Shown here piece by piece: positions 1-6,677 of a stretch of 17,496 bases of DNA; position 1 is the first letter of the stretch; the number at the start of each line of letters is the position of its first letter. Origin of the DNA: DASQUP01 sp035641235. GTDB lineage: Bacteria > Actinomycetota > CADDZG01 > WHSQ01. Where the stretch lies: assembly GCA_035641235.1 (NCBI GenBank), contig DASQUP010000092.1, positions 1-17,496 of the forward strand, in the 5' to 3' direction. A program made the position numbers and the translations under genes. The notes under the pieces were generated by a model, which saw only the letters and a program-made list of their open reading frames with translations, did no database searches and was not told where the DNA came from.

Positions 1-657
1 TTGATGCGCGCTGGACTCGTCGAACTCCTCACAGCGGACCCCCAGATAGAGATTGTCGGCGAGGCTTCGACTGGGCGAGAAGCCGTCAGCCAAGCGCACC
101 GGCTCGCGCCGGATGTCGTCCTGATGGATGTTCGCATGCCCGACCTCGACGGTATCGGGGCCACCCGCGAGCTCACGCGAGCGACCCCGGGCACGAGAGT
201 CGTGATCCTCACAACGTTCGAACAGGATGACTACGTCTTCGGCGCCCTGCGCGCCGGCGCCTCGGGCTTCCTCCTCAAGCGCACCCGACCCGAGGACCTG
301 ATCGCGGCGGTGCACACCATCGCCTCCGGGGACTCGCTGCTCTCTCCGTCCGTCACCAGGCGCGTTATCGACCGCATGGCCCAGCAGCCCACTCCAGAAC
401 TCGCCAATCAGGCCGAACTCGACGAGCTAACACCGCGTGAGCGGGACGTTCTCGAGCTTATCGCTCGGGGCCTATCAAACCGTGAGATCGCCGAAGTCCT
501 TGTCGTGCAGGAGTCGACCATCAGAACACACGTGAAGAAGATCCTGATGAAGCTCGGCCTACGCGACCGCGTCCAGGCGGTCATCTTCGCCTACGAAACG
601 GGCTTGAACCGGCCGGCCCCAGGCGCCAACCCGCGTCGTTCGGAGACGGAGACCTGA
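1..657 (+). CDS. LuxR/NarL-type response regulator, 5' partial
   Basis: DNA-binding response regulator of a two-component system; it would be phosphorylated by a histidine kinase and control transcription. The receiver domain spans residues 1 to about 105, with the phospho-acceptor Asp43 in VLMDVRMPD, the switch Thr at about 71 (VVILTT) and the conserved Lys93 (LLKRT). The LuxR-type helix-turn-helix is at about residues 141-200 (LTPRERDVLELIARGLSNRE). The opening strand with the acidic pair that binds magnesium (usually LVDDQ) is missing, and the first bases read TTG ATG where the family has 'LMRAGL'. The true start therefore lies about 15-20 codons upstream of the window and the TTG is an internal Leu. 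No cognate kinase is visible; it is probably upstream. The family call is secure, the target genes unknown. Confidence 0.93.
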   Translation: MMRAGLVELLTADPQIEIVGEASTGREAVSQAHRLAPDVVLMDVRMPDLDGIGATRELTRATPGTRVVILTTFEQDDYVFGALRAGASGFLLKRTRPEDLIAAVHTIASGDSLLSPSVTRRVIDRMAQQPTPELANQAELDELTPRERDVLELIARGLSNREIAEVLVVQESTIRTHVKKILMKLGLRDRVQAVIFAYETGLNRPAPGANPRRSETET

Positions 658-759
658 ACCATACGAAGAACCAACACCAGGTTTCCTAGCCTTCTCAAGA
701 CGGACGGCACTCACAGCGATGCACATGGCAGAACGATGTCGGAGCAAAGGGGGACCCAA

Positions 760-930
760 ATGGCCGACACGCCCCACCATTCGGACTCAAGGCCGCACAC
801 AAGGCCGCGGTGGTTGAAGGCATCTTTGATAATCGTCGGTATCTTGGTCGTACTGCTGGTCGTCCTAGCGCTGACGGGCGTACTCGGAGGCGAACATGGA
901 CCCGGGCAGTTGGGACCGGGGCAACACTGA
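760..930 (+). CDS. small single-pass membrane protein
   Basis: A 56-residue protein: a polar, His/Pro-rich N-terminus, one strong hydrophobic helix (about residues 23-44, IIVGILVVLLVVLALTGV) and a short Gly/His/Pro-rich tail (GGEHGPGQLGPGQH). I prefer the ATG at 760 because a good ribosome binding site (AAAGGGGGA) sits just before it; an in-frame ATG at 736 would add eight residues. It lies about 20 bases before the DUF2269-like gene and is probably co-transcribed with it. From memory, similar small membrane peptides with a 'GGEHGPG' tail precede such genes in other actinobacteria. The reading frame beyond the TGA stop stays like the tail (HTP), so the tail may have been shortened by a point change. 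Function unknown. Confidence 0.7.
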   Translation: MADTPHHSDSRPHTRPRWLKASLIIVGILVVLLVVLALTGVLGGEHGPGQLGPGQH

Positions 931-956
931 CATACCCCCATTCGGCGTCTGTGATC

Positions 957-1490
957 ATGTCGCCAGGGGTCCGCAAGTTCACGCTTGCGGCCCACCTGAT
1001 TCTTTCGGTTGGCTGGATCGGGGCCGTCGCTGCCTATGTAGCGCTGGATGTGACCACCGTCACCAGTCAAGACGTCCAGACGTTGCGGTCGGCCTACGTG
1101 GGGATGGAGCGGATTGCACAGTCCGTCATCGTTCCCCTGGCCATAGCCTCGCTGCTGACAGGAATCGTCATGTCCCTGGGAACAAGGTGGGGGCTGTTCC
1201 GCCACTACTGGGTCGTGATCTCGTTCGCACTGACATCGATCGCGGTTCTCTTCTTGCTGTCGGAGACGAGCACGATCAGCTATCTCGCCGACGTGGCGGC
1301 AAGTCCCGAAACCTCTCCAACTGCACTGCGCGCACTACAAAGCACGCTGTTCCACTCGGTCGGCGGCGCACTGGTTCTCCTCGTGGTCCTGGTGCTCAAC
1401 GTCTACAAGCCGAAGGGTCTAACTCGATACGGGTGGCGAAAGCAGCTCGAGCACCGAGCGCAAACTGAGAGCGCCCGAGCAACAGGCTGA
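957..1490 (+). CDS. DUF2269-like integral membrane protein
   Basis: About 177 residues with four predicted membrane helices: residues about 8-28 (LAAHLILSVGWIGAVAAYVAL), 50-72, 83-102 and 138-157. The hydrophobic pattern, the motif SVGWIGAVA in helix 1 and the stretch GTRWGLFRHYWV between helices 2 and 3 fit the DUF2269-type membrane family as I remember it. The C-terminus is basic and polar, probably cytoplasmic. Start: ATG 957, or GTG 951 two codons earlier in the same frame; neither has a clear Shine-Dalgarno sequence, so translation may be coupled to the small membrane gene just upstream. The frame is open back to 810, but that part overlaps the upstream gene and does not look like protein. 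Biochemical function unknown. Confidence 0.8.
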   Translation: MSPGVRKFTLAAHLILSVGWIGAVAAYVALDVTTVTSQDVQTLRSAYVGMERIAQSVIVPLAIASLLTGIVMSLGTRWGLFRHYWVVISFALTSIAVLFLLSETSTISYLADVAASPETSPTALRALQSTLFHSVGGALVLLVVLVLNVYKPKGLTRYGWRKQLEHRAQTESARATG

Positions 1491-1633
1491 GCTATCTCAT
1501 CTGAAAATTGAGTCGAACTCCCGCTCGAAGGGACAAGACCTTATGCCAATTCGTCGAATTCGCACAGGTAGCCTTCGATCTGCGGCGCAGATTCTGAGCC
1601 GACGCATCCCTTCATTCCGGGTAGGACAGTGGG

Positions 1634-2140
1634 GTGCCGGGGATCGATGTTGATGCGAGCGGATCGACGATCGCTATCGTCGCCTTCGTCATGGCCGTTG
1701 GGCTCCTTGGGACCCTGCTCCCCTTCCTTCCGGGATTGCCGCTCATCTGGGTGTCCGCACTCGGATTCGGCCTTCTGGAGGGCTTCGAGACAGCCGGAAT
1801 AGCAGCAATGGCTGCGATCTCGGTCGCTGGCGTTGCTGGGATTATGGCCGGAGTGGTACTTCCTGCTCGGAGTTTGGGAGCAAGTGGAGCACCTCGATCG
1901 ACGTTGGTCGCCGGCGCGGCAGGCGGATTGGTGGGGTTCTTTCTCATCCCCGTGGTGGGGCTTGTAATTGGAGCAATACTGGGTGTGCTCATCGCGGAGT
2001 ACAACCGCACCAATGAATGGACGGTCGCGTGGGTAACAACCAGGGCCGTGGTTGTGGGGTTCGGATTGGGCGTCGCGGCCCAACTCCTGGCGGGCATTGT
2101 GATGATCGCGATCTGGGTGGCCTGGGTCCTCATTTCGTAG
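1634..2140 (+). CDS. DUF456-family membrane protein
   Basis: A 168-residue, very hydrophobic protein with about five membrane segments and many Gly/Ala residues. The segment LLGTLLPFLPGLPLIW (about residues 24-39) and the Gly-rich stretch GAAGGLVGFFLIPVVGLVIGAILGVLIAE (quoted in parts: GAAGGLVGFF, then VVGLVIGAILGV) are what I associate with DUF456 proteins, whose role is unknown. The GTG at 1634 is the first start after an in-frame stop at 1622-1624, with an AGGA element about seven bases before it; the next in-frame start is ATG 1691, which would remove part of the first helix. It is the last plus-strand gene before a convergent glycosyltransferase and may be an independent unit, since 143 bases separate it from the gene upstream. 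Confidence 0.82.
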   Translation: MPGIDVDASGSTIAIVAFVMAVGLLGTLLPFLPGLPLIWVSALGFGLLEGFETAGIAAMAAISVAGVAGIMAGVVLPARSLGASGAPRSTLVAGAAGGLVGFFLIPVVGLVIGAILGVLIAEYNRTNEWTVAWVTTRAVVVGFGLGVAAQLLAGIVMIAIWVAWVLIS

Positions 2141-2181
2141 AGTACCCCCGCCCTGTTGTTCGGGACTCAGCAGTGGGGAGA

Positions 2182-3444
2182 CTACGGTCGAGAAGCGAAT
2201 CCGCTTGGCGTTCGCCTCCGACTACCCCACCCCTTGTTCCGGTAGCTGAGCAGCGCGTACGTGCGGATCGGAACGATGAAGATGAAATGGCCAAGGCCGA
2301 ATACTGGTGTGAAGGCAAACATCAGAAGGCGTTCAACTATTCCTTCATCGCTCTTCAGTTCCTGATATCTTGCGTGCAGCGCATACGAGATGAGTAGCGC
2401 GTAGGTCAGAAAACTGTAAATAAGGATCTTTCCCCAATCTGGCCCGGCAGAAATGAGGGCGTATACGACGCCAGCAAGTAGCGCCAGACCCGTAGCCATC
2501 TGCAGAAAACATAGCCAGAACGACCGGTGACTCAGCGGGAAGTTCGCCAACGTCCAGAGCGTGTTCTGTACGAATCCTCGTTGCCAGCGAAGCTGCTGCC
2601 GCATGTAGTGCGGGACCCGCTCCGGCACATCTGTGGAGGCAACGGCCGATTCCTGATACACGACCTTCCCGTGAAGGAGAGCGAAACTCGCCAGATGGCG
2701 ATCTTCGCCAAACATCCATTTGTTCTCTAAGAACTCGTGCAAGTGTTGTTCGATGGTGGTCCGACGATAGGCAGCAACAGCTCCAGAGCAAATTAGAACC
2801 GTTCCGAAATTCGACTGAGCGGCTCGCTGGTTCATGAATGCGGCTGCGTAGATGATGTGTTGGAAACGCGTAAGAAGGTTCCTCTTGCGATTCCGGACTG
2901 CAACCCTCCCGGTAACCGCTTGGACCTCTGGGGATGCGAAAGGCTTCACGAGGTTGGCGACCGTTGCCCGTGATAGGCCCGTATCGCTGTCGGTCGTGAT
3001 GACGATGTCACAATCTGTGTTCCTGAAAGCCCAGGCGAGCGCCTCTCGCTTTCCTCCGTTCTTGGGGAACACCTGATACGTCACCTTGTTGATGCGGGAT
3101 CGCAACGGTCCGAGCCATAGTCTGACGGCGCCCTCCCCCATCGACGACCCGTCATTAACAACGATGAGGTGATCGACCGGTCGCGTCTGTTGAATGATCG
3201 AGTGGAGGGTTCGACCCAGCGACGTGTCGCTTTCCTCATAGAAAGGCACGACCAACGCGACCTTGAGATATCTGGTCCGCGACGAAATCCGAGGTTTGTA
3301 TACCAATGCCAGGACGGCTTTGCCCAGGATGAAGACACCCACCGCGACACCGATCGTCAGACCGCTCGGTCCGAATAATCGGCGCTCCAAAAGGAAATAC
3401 AGCGTGGCTGCAAGTACGACCAAGCGGGCGGCGAGCCAGCCCAT
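2182..3444 (-). CDS. hyaluronan/chitin synthase-like family 2 glycosyltransferase
   Basis: A 420-residue membrane-bound processive glycosyltransferase. Two N-terminal helices (about 5-20 and 29-49) lead into a GT-A domain: VVNDGS (95-100), KNGGKREAL (128-136), the metal/UDP-binding TDSD (151-154), SGAVAAYRR (220-228), the catalytic-base motif GEDRH (246-250, Asp248) and QQLRW (283-287). At least three helices follow (about 309-332, 339-357, 373-395), as expected for a synthase that exports its polymer. The order and wording of the motifs fit hyaluronan synthase/NodC-like enzymes, but the sugar cannot be told from sequence, and no UDP-glucose dehydrogenase or other sugar-nucleotide gene is nearby. 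It starts eight bases after the stop of the small LPFTG gene, so they probably form one transcript. Its DNA is poorer in G+C than its surroundings (28 and 29 of 60 in the rows at 2281 and 2401). Confidence 0.9.
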   Translation of the reverse strand: MGWLAARLVVLAATLYFLLERRLFGPSGLTIGVAVGVFILGKAVLALVYKPRISSRTRYLKVALVVPFYEESDTSLGRTLHSIIQQTRPVDHLIVVNDGSSMGEGAVRLWLGPLRSRINKVTYQVFPKNGGKREALAWAFRNTDCDIVITTDSDTGLSRATVANLVKPFASPEVQAVTGRVAVRNRKRNLLTRFQHIIYAAAFMNQRAAQSNFGTVLICSGAVAAYRRTTIEQHLHEFLENKWMFGEDRHLASFALLHGKVVYQESAVASTDVPERVPHYMRQQLRWQRGFVQNTLWTLANFPLSHRSFWLCFLQMATGLALLAGVVYALISAGPDWGKILIYSFLTYALLISYALHARYQELKSDEGIVERLLMFAFTPVFGLGHFIFIVPIRTYALLSYRNKGWGSRRRTPSGFASRP

Positions 3445-3452
3445 GGGGTCTT

Positions 3453-3605
3453 CTATCTATGTGCGAGGCGCAGTACAAGCACGCCGAGGAACAACAGCCC
3501 GAAGCCGATTACCAGAACGGCTCCAAGGCCGGATACTCCCGTGAACGGCAAGACTGCGCCCGCGGCCGCGGTACCCGCGGCGGCAGATCCGACACCTTCG
3601 TACAT
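3453..3605 (-). CDS. 50-residue LPFTG-tailed membrane protein
   Basis: A short open frame, ATG at 3605 to TAG at 3453-3455. It has an Ala/Gly-rich head (MYEGVGSAAAGTAAAGAV), then LPFTG at residues 19-23, a hydrophobic helix of about 20 residues (about 26-45) and a basic tail (LRLAHR). That is the layout of a sortase sorting signal: LPxTG, helix, positive tail. There is no N-terminal signal peptide, so it may be a free-standing one-helix protein rather than a normal sortase substrate. A plausible ribosome binding site (AAAGAGGTG) lies just before the ATG. The gene ends eight bases before the glycosyltransferase start, pointing to joint expression and perhaps a role at the same membrane site. 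No sortase gene is in the window. Confidence 0.62.
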   Translation of the reverse strand: MYEGVGSAAAGTAAAGAVLPFTGVSGLGAVLVIGFGLLFLGVLVLRLAHR

Positions 3606-3628
3606 ACGCACCTCTTTGGACGGGACAA

Positions 3629-3657
3629 CTTATTGGTGGCAGTTCTCTTGTCGGCAA
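3629..3657 (-). promoter_or_regulatory. possible sigma-70-type promoter for the LPFTG/glycosyltransferase unit
   Basis: Read on the minus strand, TTGCCG (3657-3652) and AATAAG (3634-3629) are separated by exactly 17 bases. Each matches four of six bases of the -35 and -10 consensus. Transcription would begin near 3622, leaving a leader of about 16 bases with the ribosome binding site. This is a weak match judged by eye. Confidence 0.3.
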
Positions 3658-3690
3658 GTGAGGATGCTGGGTAAAGGCCCCGGCGACCTC

Positions 3691-4518
3691 ATGGCCGAGA
3701 AAACCAATGGTCAGGGACTGGACCGCTCTAGGCTGCGAGCCATGGAACTGTGGCACGAAGTCGCCGGAGTAGGTTCGGCGGTAACGTTGATCCACCCAGG
3801 TGTGTGCGACAGTAGGGTCTGGGATCCGCAGTGGGACACCTTCGCACGCGTCCACACAACGATCCGTTGCGACCTGCGCGGATTCGGACGCACCCCGATC
3901 CCCCAAGGGCGTTACTCGCATGCGCAGGATCTCATTGCGTTGCTCGACCGGCTAAAGGTGGGGCCGTGTGCGCTCGTGGGTGCATCTCTCGGCGGGCGCG
4001 TGGCTATGGAGGTCTCTCTTGCCAGGCCCGATCTCGTTGAGAGGCTCGTCTTAATTGGCGCGAGCCTCCCCGGCCACATCTGGTCACAAGATGTGACCCG
4101 GTACGGGGATGAGGAGGACGCAGCGCTCGAGGCAGGCGATATCGAGGCTGCTGTGCAGGCGAACCTGCGAATGTGGGTCGATGGACGGAATCGCAGCCAG
4201 GACGAGGTGGATCCGACCGTCCGCCTCCTGATCGCTAACATGCAGCGACACGCCCTCGAGCTCCAACTTCCCGTGTGGGGGAAGGCCGACGAAGAACTCC
4301 TCGTCCCAGATATTGGACGCCGGTACGTAGAGATCTCCGTTCCCACCCTTGTACTGATAGGGAGTGAGGACATCGCCGACATGCACGCGATCGCCGATCG
4401 GCTGTCGGCCGGGATATCCGGCGCCCGCAAAACCGAAATCCGGGGTGCTGCGCATGTGCCCAGCCTCGAAAAACCTGAGGAGTTCAACAGCCTCGCTTTG
4501 GACTTCCTCGCCCCGTGA
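3691..4518 (+). CDS. alpha/beta hydrolase
   Basis: About 275 residues with a complete catalytic triad of the alpha/beta-hydrolase fold: nucleophile Ser99 in GASLGG, acid Asp227 in LIGSED, and His255 in GAAHVPSLEKP. The oxyanion region is IHPGVCDSRVWDPQW (about 34-48), and CDLRGFGRT (60-68) is the usual strand-4 loop. The substrate cannot be predicted; relatives include esterases, lactonases and C-C bond hydrolases. Start uncertain: ATG 3691 is used here, ATG 3742 (beginning MELWHEVAG) matches where the fold usually begins, and ATG 3664 is also in frame. The frame is open back to 3541, but that part lies over the LPFTG gene on the other strand. It is transcribed away from that gene. Confidence 0.88.
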   Translation: MAEKTNGQGLDRSRLRAMELWHEVAGVGSAVTLIHPGVCDSRVWDPQWDTFARVHTTIRCDLRGFGRTPIPQGRYSHAQDLIALLDRLKVGPCALVGASLGGRVAMEVSLARPDLVERLVLIGASLPGHIWSQDVTRYGDEEDAALEAGDIEAAVQANLRMWVDGRNRSQDEVDPTVRLLIANMQRHALELQLPVWGKADEELLVPDIGRRYVEISVPTLVLIGSEDIADMHAIADRLSAGISGARKTEIRGAAHVPSLEKPEEFNSLALDFLAP

Positions 4519-4587
4519 CCTCCACGAAGGTTGCGAACCTAATGCCCACGAGAAATACAAACGAATAGCAGTCAGAATGTCACACCG

Positions 4588-5031
4588 ATGAAAGAGTGCA
4601 AATCAGTCCACTTATCCGGCACCCTCGAGGTGCCGCTCCCCGAGACACGCGCCTTCTCACTGTTCACTCCGAGTGGGGAAAGCACGTGGGTTGAAGGGTG
4701 GGATCCGGTCTTTCCCGCCCCCGTGGCCGATGAGATCGAGCCGGGTACCGTCTTCGAGACCCATCACGGCGACTACACCATCTGGGTGGTGGTTCGCTGC
4801 GAACCCGGCGCGCTGGTGGAATACGCACGGATTACTCCGGGAGATCGGGCGGGACTCGTCCGGGTCGAATGTGAAGCGGCGAGCGACAACGCAACGTTCG
4901 TCACCGTGTCGTACCAACTGACGGCACTCACACCTGAGGGGAATTCTGCCCTCGATGACTTCGCCGAAGGGTACGGGGATTTCCTGGAGCAGTGGCGGCA
5001 ATCGATCCAGAAGGCTATTGATGCCGGGTAG
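4588..5031 (+). CDS. SRPBCC (Bet v1/START-like) domain protein
   Basis: A 147-residue single-domain protein. It starts with an extended strand and P-loop-like region (SGTLEVPLPETRAFSLFTPSGESTW), has alternating strands (GTVFETHHGDYTIWVVVRCEP, then VEYARITPG, then VRVECEA, then ATFVTVSYQLTAL) and ends in a long amphipathic helix (about 128-146). That is the SRPBCC helix-grip layout, a hydrophobic ligand pocket used in polyketide cyclases, START proteins and AHSA1 relatives. The ligand is unknown. No good Shine-Dalgarno sequence precedes ATG 4588. It is 69 bases downstream of an alpha/beta hydrolase and runs directly into a second, truncated hydrolase, so a small hydrolase/SRPBCC cluster may once have been intact here. 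Confidence 0.78.
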   Translation: MKECKSVHLSGTLEVPLPETRAFSLFTPSGESTWVEGWDPVFPAPVADEIEPGTVFETHHGDYTIWVVVRCEPGALVEYARITPGDRAGLVRVECEAASDNATFVTVSYQLTALTPEGNSALDDFAEGYGDFLEQWRQSIQKAIDAG

Positions 5032-5584
5032 CTTTCCCCGGGGACATGGTGAGAGCGAAGGGAGAATCAACGAATTGGGGTGGCATGGTCCTGAAGACAT
5101 CGGCGCGGCCGTTGACTTCATCCAGAACCGCCCTGACTTCGCGGGGGGCATCGGAGTCCTGGGCCTCTCGATGGGAGGAGAGGAGGCACTGAATGCCGCC
5201 GCCAATGACAAGCGGATCGCCGGAGTGGTGGCCGACGGCGCCGGCGTTAGCTCCTACAACGACTCCGTCACCGATGGAGCGCACGCCATCGCAAGGGTGG
5301 TCAACTGGACGCAATTCCAGTTCGCCCAGCTTCTAACCGATGTTCGACAACCGTCCGGGGTGGCTGACTCGATGCCCCAGATCGCACCCCGTCCCGTTCT
5401 TCTCATCGCGGGGGCCGATGCGGTCGAACGAAAGATAGGCCCTACATATAAGGAGAAAGGCGGCTCCACCACCGAACTTTGGAGGCTCACAGACACGCCT
5501 CACACAGGCGGCCTCAATAAACACGGGGCCGTGTACCGCGAACGTGTCCTCCGTTTCTTTGATCGGGCCTTGCTAGACGAGTAA
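5021..5584 (+). pseudogene. alpha/beta hydrolase lacking its N-terminal half
   Basis: The frame encodes the C-terminal part of a dienelactone-hydrolase/prolyl-oligopeptidase-like hydrolase. Recognisable homology begins abruptly at RGHGESEG, normally the loop after strand 4, and continues with WHGPEDIGAAVDFI, the nucleophile Ser50 in GLSMGG, acid Asp133 in IAGAD and His161 in TPHTGG (numbering from ATG 5021). The first 100 or so residues of such enzymes, including the oxyanion-hole strand, are absent. The homology begins just after the SRPBCC stop codon (5029-5031); ATG 5021 overlaps that gene and could give a coupled 187-residue product. The triad survives and the frame is free of stops, so the deletion looks recent or the fragment is still translated. 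Annotated as a broken gene; a genuinely short protein is the alternative. Confidence 0.68.
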
Positions 5585-5589
5585 ACGAA

Positions 5590-5638
5590 AACGTGTGGTC
5601 ACCAGGTGACAACACGTGTCATTCTGTGACCACACGTT
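5590..5638. terminator. two-tier hairpin between convergent genes, probable bidirectional terminator
   Basis: Perfect 13-base arms AACGTGTGGTCAC (5590-5602) and GTGACCACACGTT (5626-5638) enclose a second hairpin, TGACA-ACACG-TGTCA, separated by 4-base internal loops on each side. It sits between the stop of the hydrolase remnant (5584) and the stop of the csbD-type gene (5657). The position and strength fit a terminator serving both strands; there is no long T-run. Confidence 0.7.
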
Positions 5639-5656
5639 CTTATTCGCGTCGCCGAC

Positions 5657-5848
5657 CTAGCCTCTTCGGGTCACGCCCCGGATTGCTTCCTTGGCTTTGT
5701 CCGCGGCCTGTCTGGCGCGCCCCTTGGTTTTCCGCGCACGGCCCTCTCGTTCCATCTCTGGATCCGCCGTCACGCGCCCAACGGTTTCCTGAGCCCTGCC
5801 GCGCAGCTCCTCAGGCTTCCCACTGCGAACGCCTTTTCTCTCTGCCAT
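5657..5848 (-). CDS. CsbD family protein
   Basis: A 63-residue, highly charged, helical protein without membrane segments. The pattern KPEELRGRAQETVGRVT followed by EREGRARKTKGRARQAADKAKEAI is the repeated amphipathic helix of the CsbD family, small proteins often induced by general stress; their molecular role is unclear. A strong ribosome binding site (GAGGAGGAG) lies just before the ATG at 5848. It is divergent from the methyltransferase gene, with about 100 bases between them, and convergent with the hydrolase remnant. Confidence 0.88.
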   Translation of the reverse strand: MAERKGVRSGKPEELRGRAQETVGRVTADPEMEREGRARKTKGRARQAADKAKEAIRGVTRRG

Positions 5849-5888
5849 GACTCCTCCTCAATTGACTCGACGCATCCCACCTACCCCA

Positions 5889-5909
5889 AAGGCGCACTGG
5901 ATACGCCTT
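5889..5909. repeat. short inverted repeat in the csbD/methyltransferase intergenic region
   Basis: AAGGCG (5889-5894) and CGCCTT (5904-5909) form 6-base arms around a 9-base spacer, about midway between two divergent genes. It could be an operator, but such a short repeat may be chance. Confidence 0.25.
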
Positions 5910-5949
5910 CTCGGATCTCGCTCTGGGAGCGTTACAGTGGCAGGGCCGT

Positions 5950-6594
5950 ATGACGCTCACTCCTGAACAGCTCAAGCAATCCAATGAACGGTTGCGCCGG
6001 TCATGGGCGAAGCAGGCTCCCCGGTACGACAAGTCGATGGGCTTTGTCGAGCGGAGGCTTTTCGGTTCCGACCACCGCGGCTGGGCGTGTTCCCGTGCCA
6101 CGGGGAACACGCTTGAGGTCGCCGTTGGCACAGGCCTCAACTTGGCCTTCTACCCAGACGCTGTGACCATCACCGGCATCGATCTCAGCCGAGAAATGCT
6201 TGCGATCGCACAAGCAAGAGCCGACCAACTCCGACGGAGGGTCGACCTGCGAGAAGGCGATGCCCACGAGCTCCCGTTTGACGATGCGGCCTTTGATTCC
6301 GTGGTCTGCACATACTCCCTGTGTCAGATCCCGGATCCACACAAAGCCGTAGGAGAGATGAAGCGCGTGCTTCGCCCGGGAGGCAAGCTGATCCTCGTTG
6401 ACCACGTGCGCAGTCCAGTCAAACCGATTCTGTGGCTCCAACGTGCTATCGAGTTCTTCACCGCTCGCGCTGAAGGCGAATACATGACACGGCGACCCCT
6501 CGAGAATGTGAAAGCCAATGGCTTTGAACTGGCGGAGCGAAGCCGGCATCGGGCGGGTGTCGTCGAACGTCTTGTGGCGGTCAGGCCGGGCTGA
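5950..6594 (+). CDS. class I SAM-dependent methyltransferase
   Basis: A 214-residue methyltransferase with the classic Rossmann-like motifs in order: motif I LEVAVGTGLN (55-64), the acidic residue Asp78 ending strand 2 (TGIDLSREML), GDAHELPF (103-110), FDSVVCTYSLCQIPDP (115-130) and VLRPGGKLILVDHV (140-153). It is most like the UbiE/phosphatidylethanolamine N-methyltransferase group, in which the C-terminal part (PILWLQRAIEFFTARAEGEYMTRRP) shapes the acceptor site. The acceptor is unknown; a lipid, quinone or small molecule is possible. An N-terminal helix with SWAKQAPRYDKSM is typical of the group. A weak ribosome binding site (CAGGG) precedes ATG 5950. It stands alone between a divergent csbD gene and the ECF41 operon. 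Confidence 0.88.
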   Translation: MTLTPEQLKQSNERLRRSWAKQAPRYDKSMGFVERRLFGSDHRGWACSRATGNTLEVAVGTGLNLAFYPDAVTITGIDLSREMLAIAQARADQLRRRVDLREGDAHELPFDDAAFDSVVCTYSLCQIPDPHKAVGEMKRVLRPGGKLILVDHVRSPVKPILWLQRAIEFFTARAEGEYMTRRPLENVKANGFELAERSRHRAGVVERLVAVRPG

Positions 6595-6619
6595 TCTGCA
6601 CCTGTTCGGCACCCTCGCC

Positions 6620-6646
6620 TGTCACAGCCCGGACTCCCATCTCGTC
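6620..6646 (+). promoter_or_regulatory. ECF41-type promoter
   Basis: TGTCACA (6620-6626) and CGTC (6643-6646) are separated by exactly 16 bases, which matches the published ECF41 recognition sequence TGTCACA-N16-CGTC without a mismatch. It lies 31 bases before the start of the epimerase gene, whose gene overlaps the ECF41 sigma factor. The simplest reading is that the sigma factor drives its own operon. Confidence 0.85.
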
Positions 6647-6661
6647 TCAGAAAACGAGACG
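6643..6661 (+). promoter_or_regulatory. inverted repeat overlapping the -10 element and expected transcription start
   Basis: CGTCTC (6643-6648) and GAGACG (6656-6661) form 6-base arms around AGAAAAC. The left arm contains the CGTC -10 element of the ECF41 promoter, and the repeat covers the expected start of transcription. It could be an operator for a repressor or a leader hairpin; chance cannot be excluded. Confidence 0.4.
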
Positions 6662-6677
6662 TAGAAGGGAGATCCAC

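Noticed and set aside
896..1468. A 190-codon plus-strand frame over the DUF2269-like gene
   Set aside because: Cys/Arg/His-rich translation without hydrophobic pattern; it is a frame shadow of the membrane protein.
2141..2181. Terminator between the DUF456-like gene and the glycosyltransferase
   Set aside because: Only scattered C and G runs; no continuous stem of more than about four pairs could be drawn.
4578..4584. Second TGTCACA as an ECF41 promoter before the SRPBCC gene
   Set aside because: At the required 16-base distance the sequence is AATC, not CGTC, and the spacer would run into the coding region.
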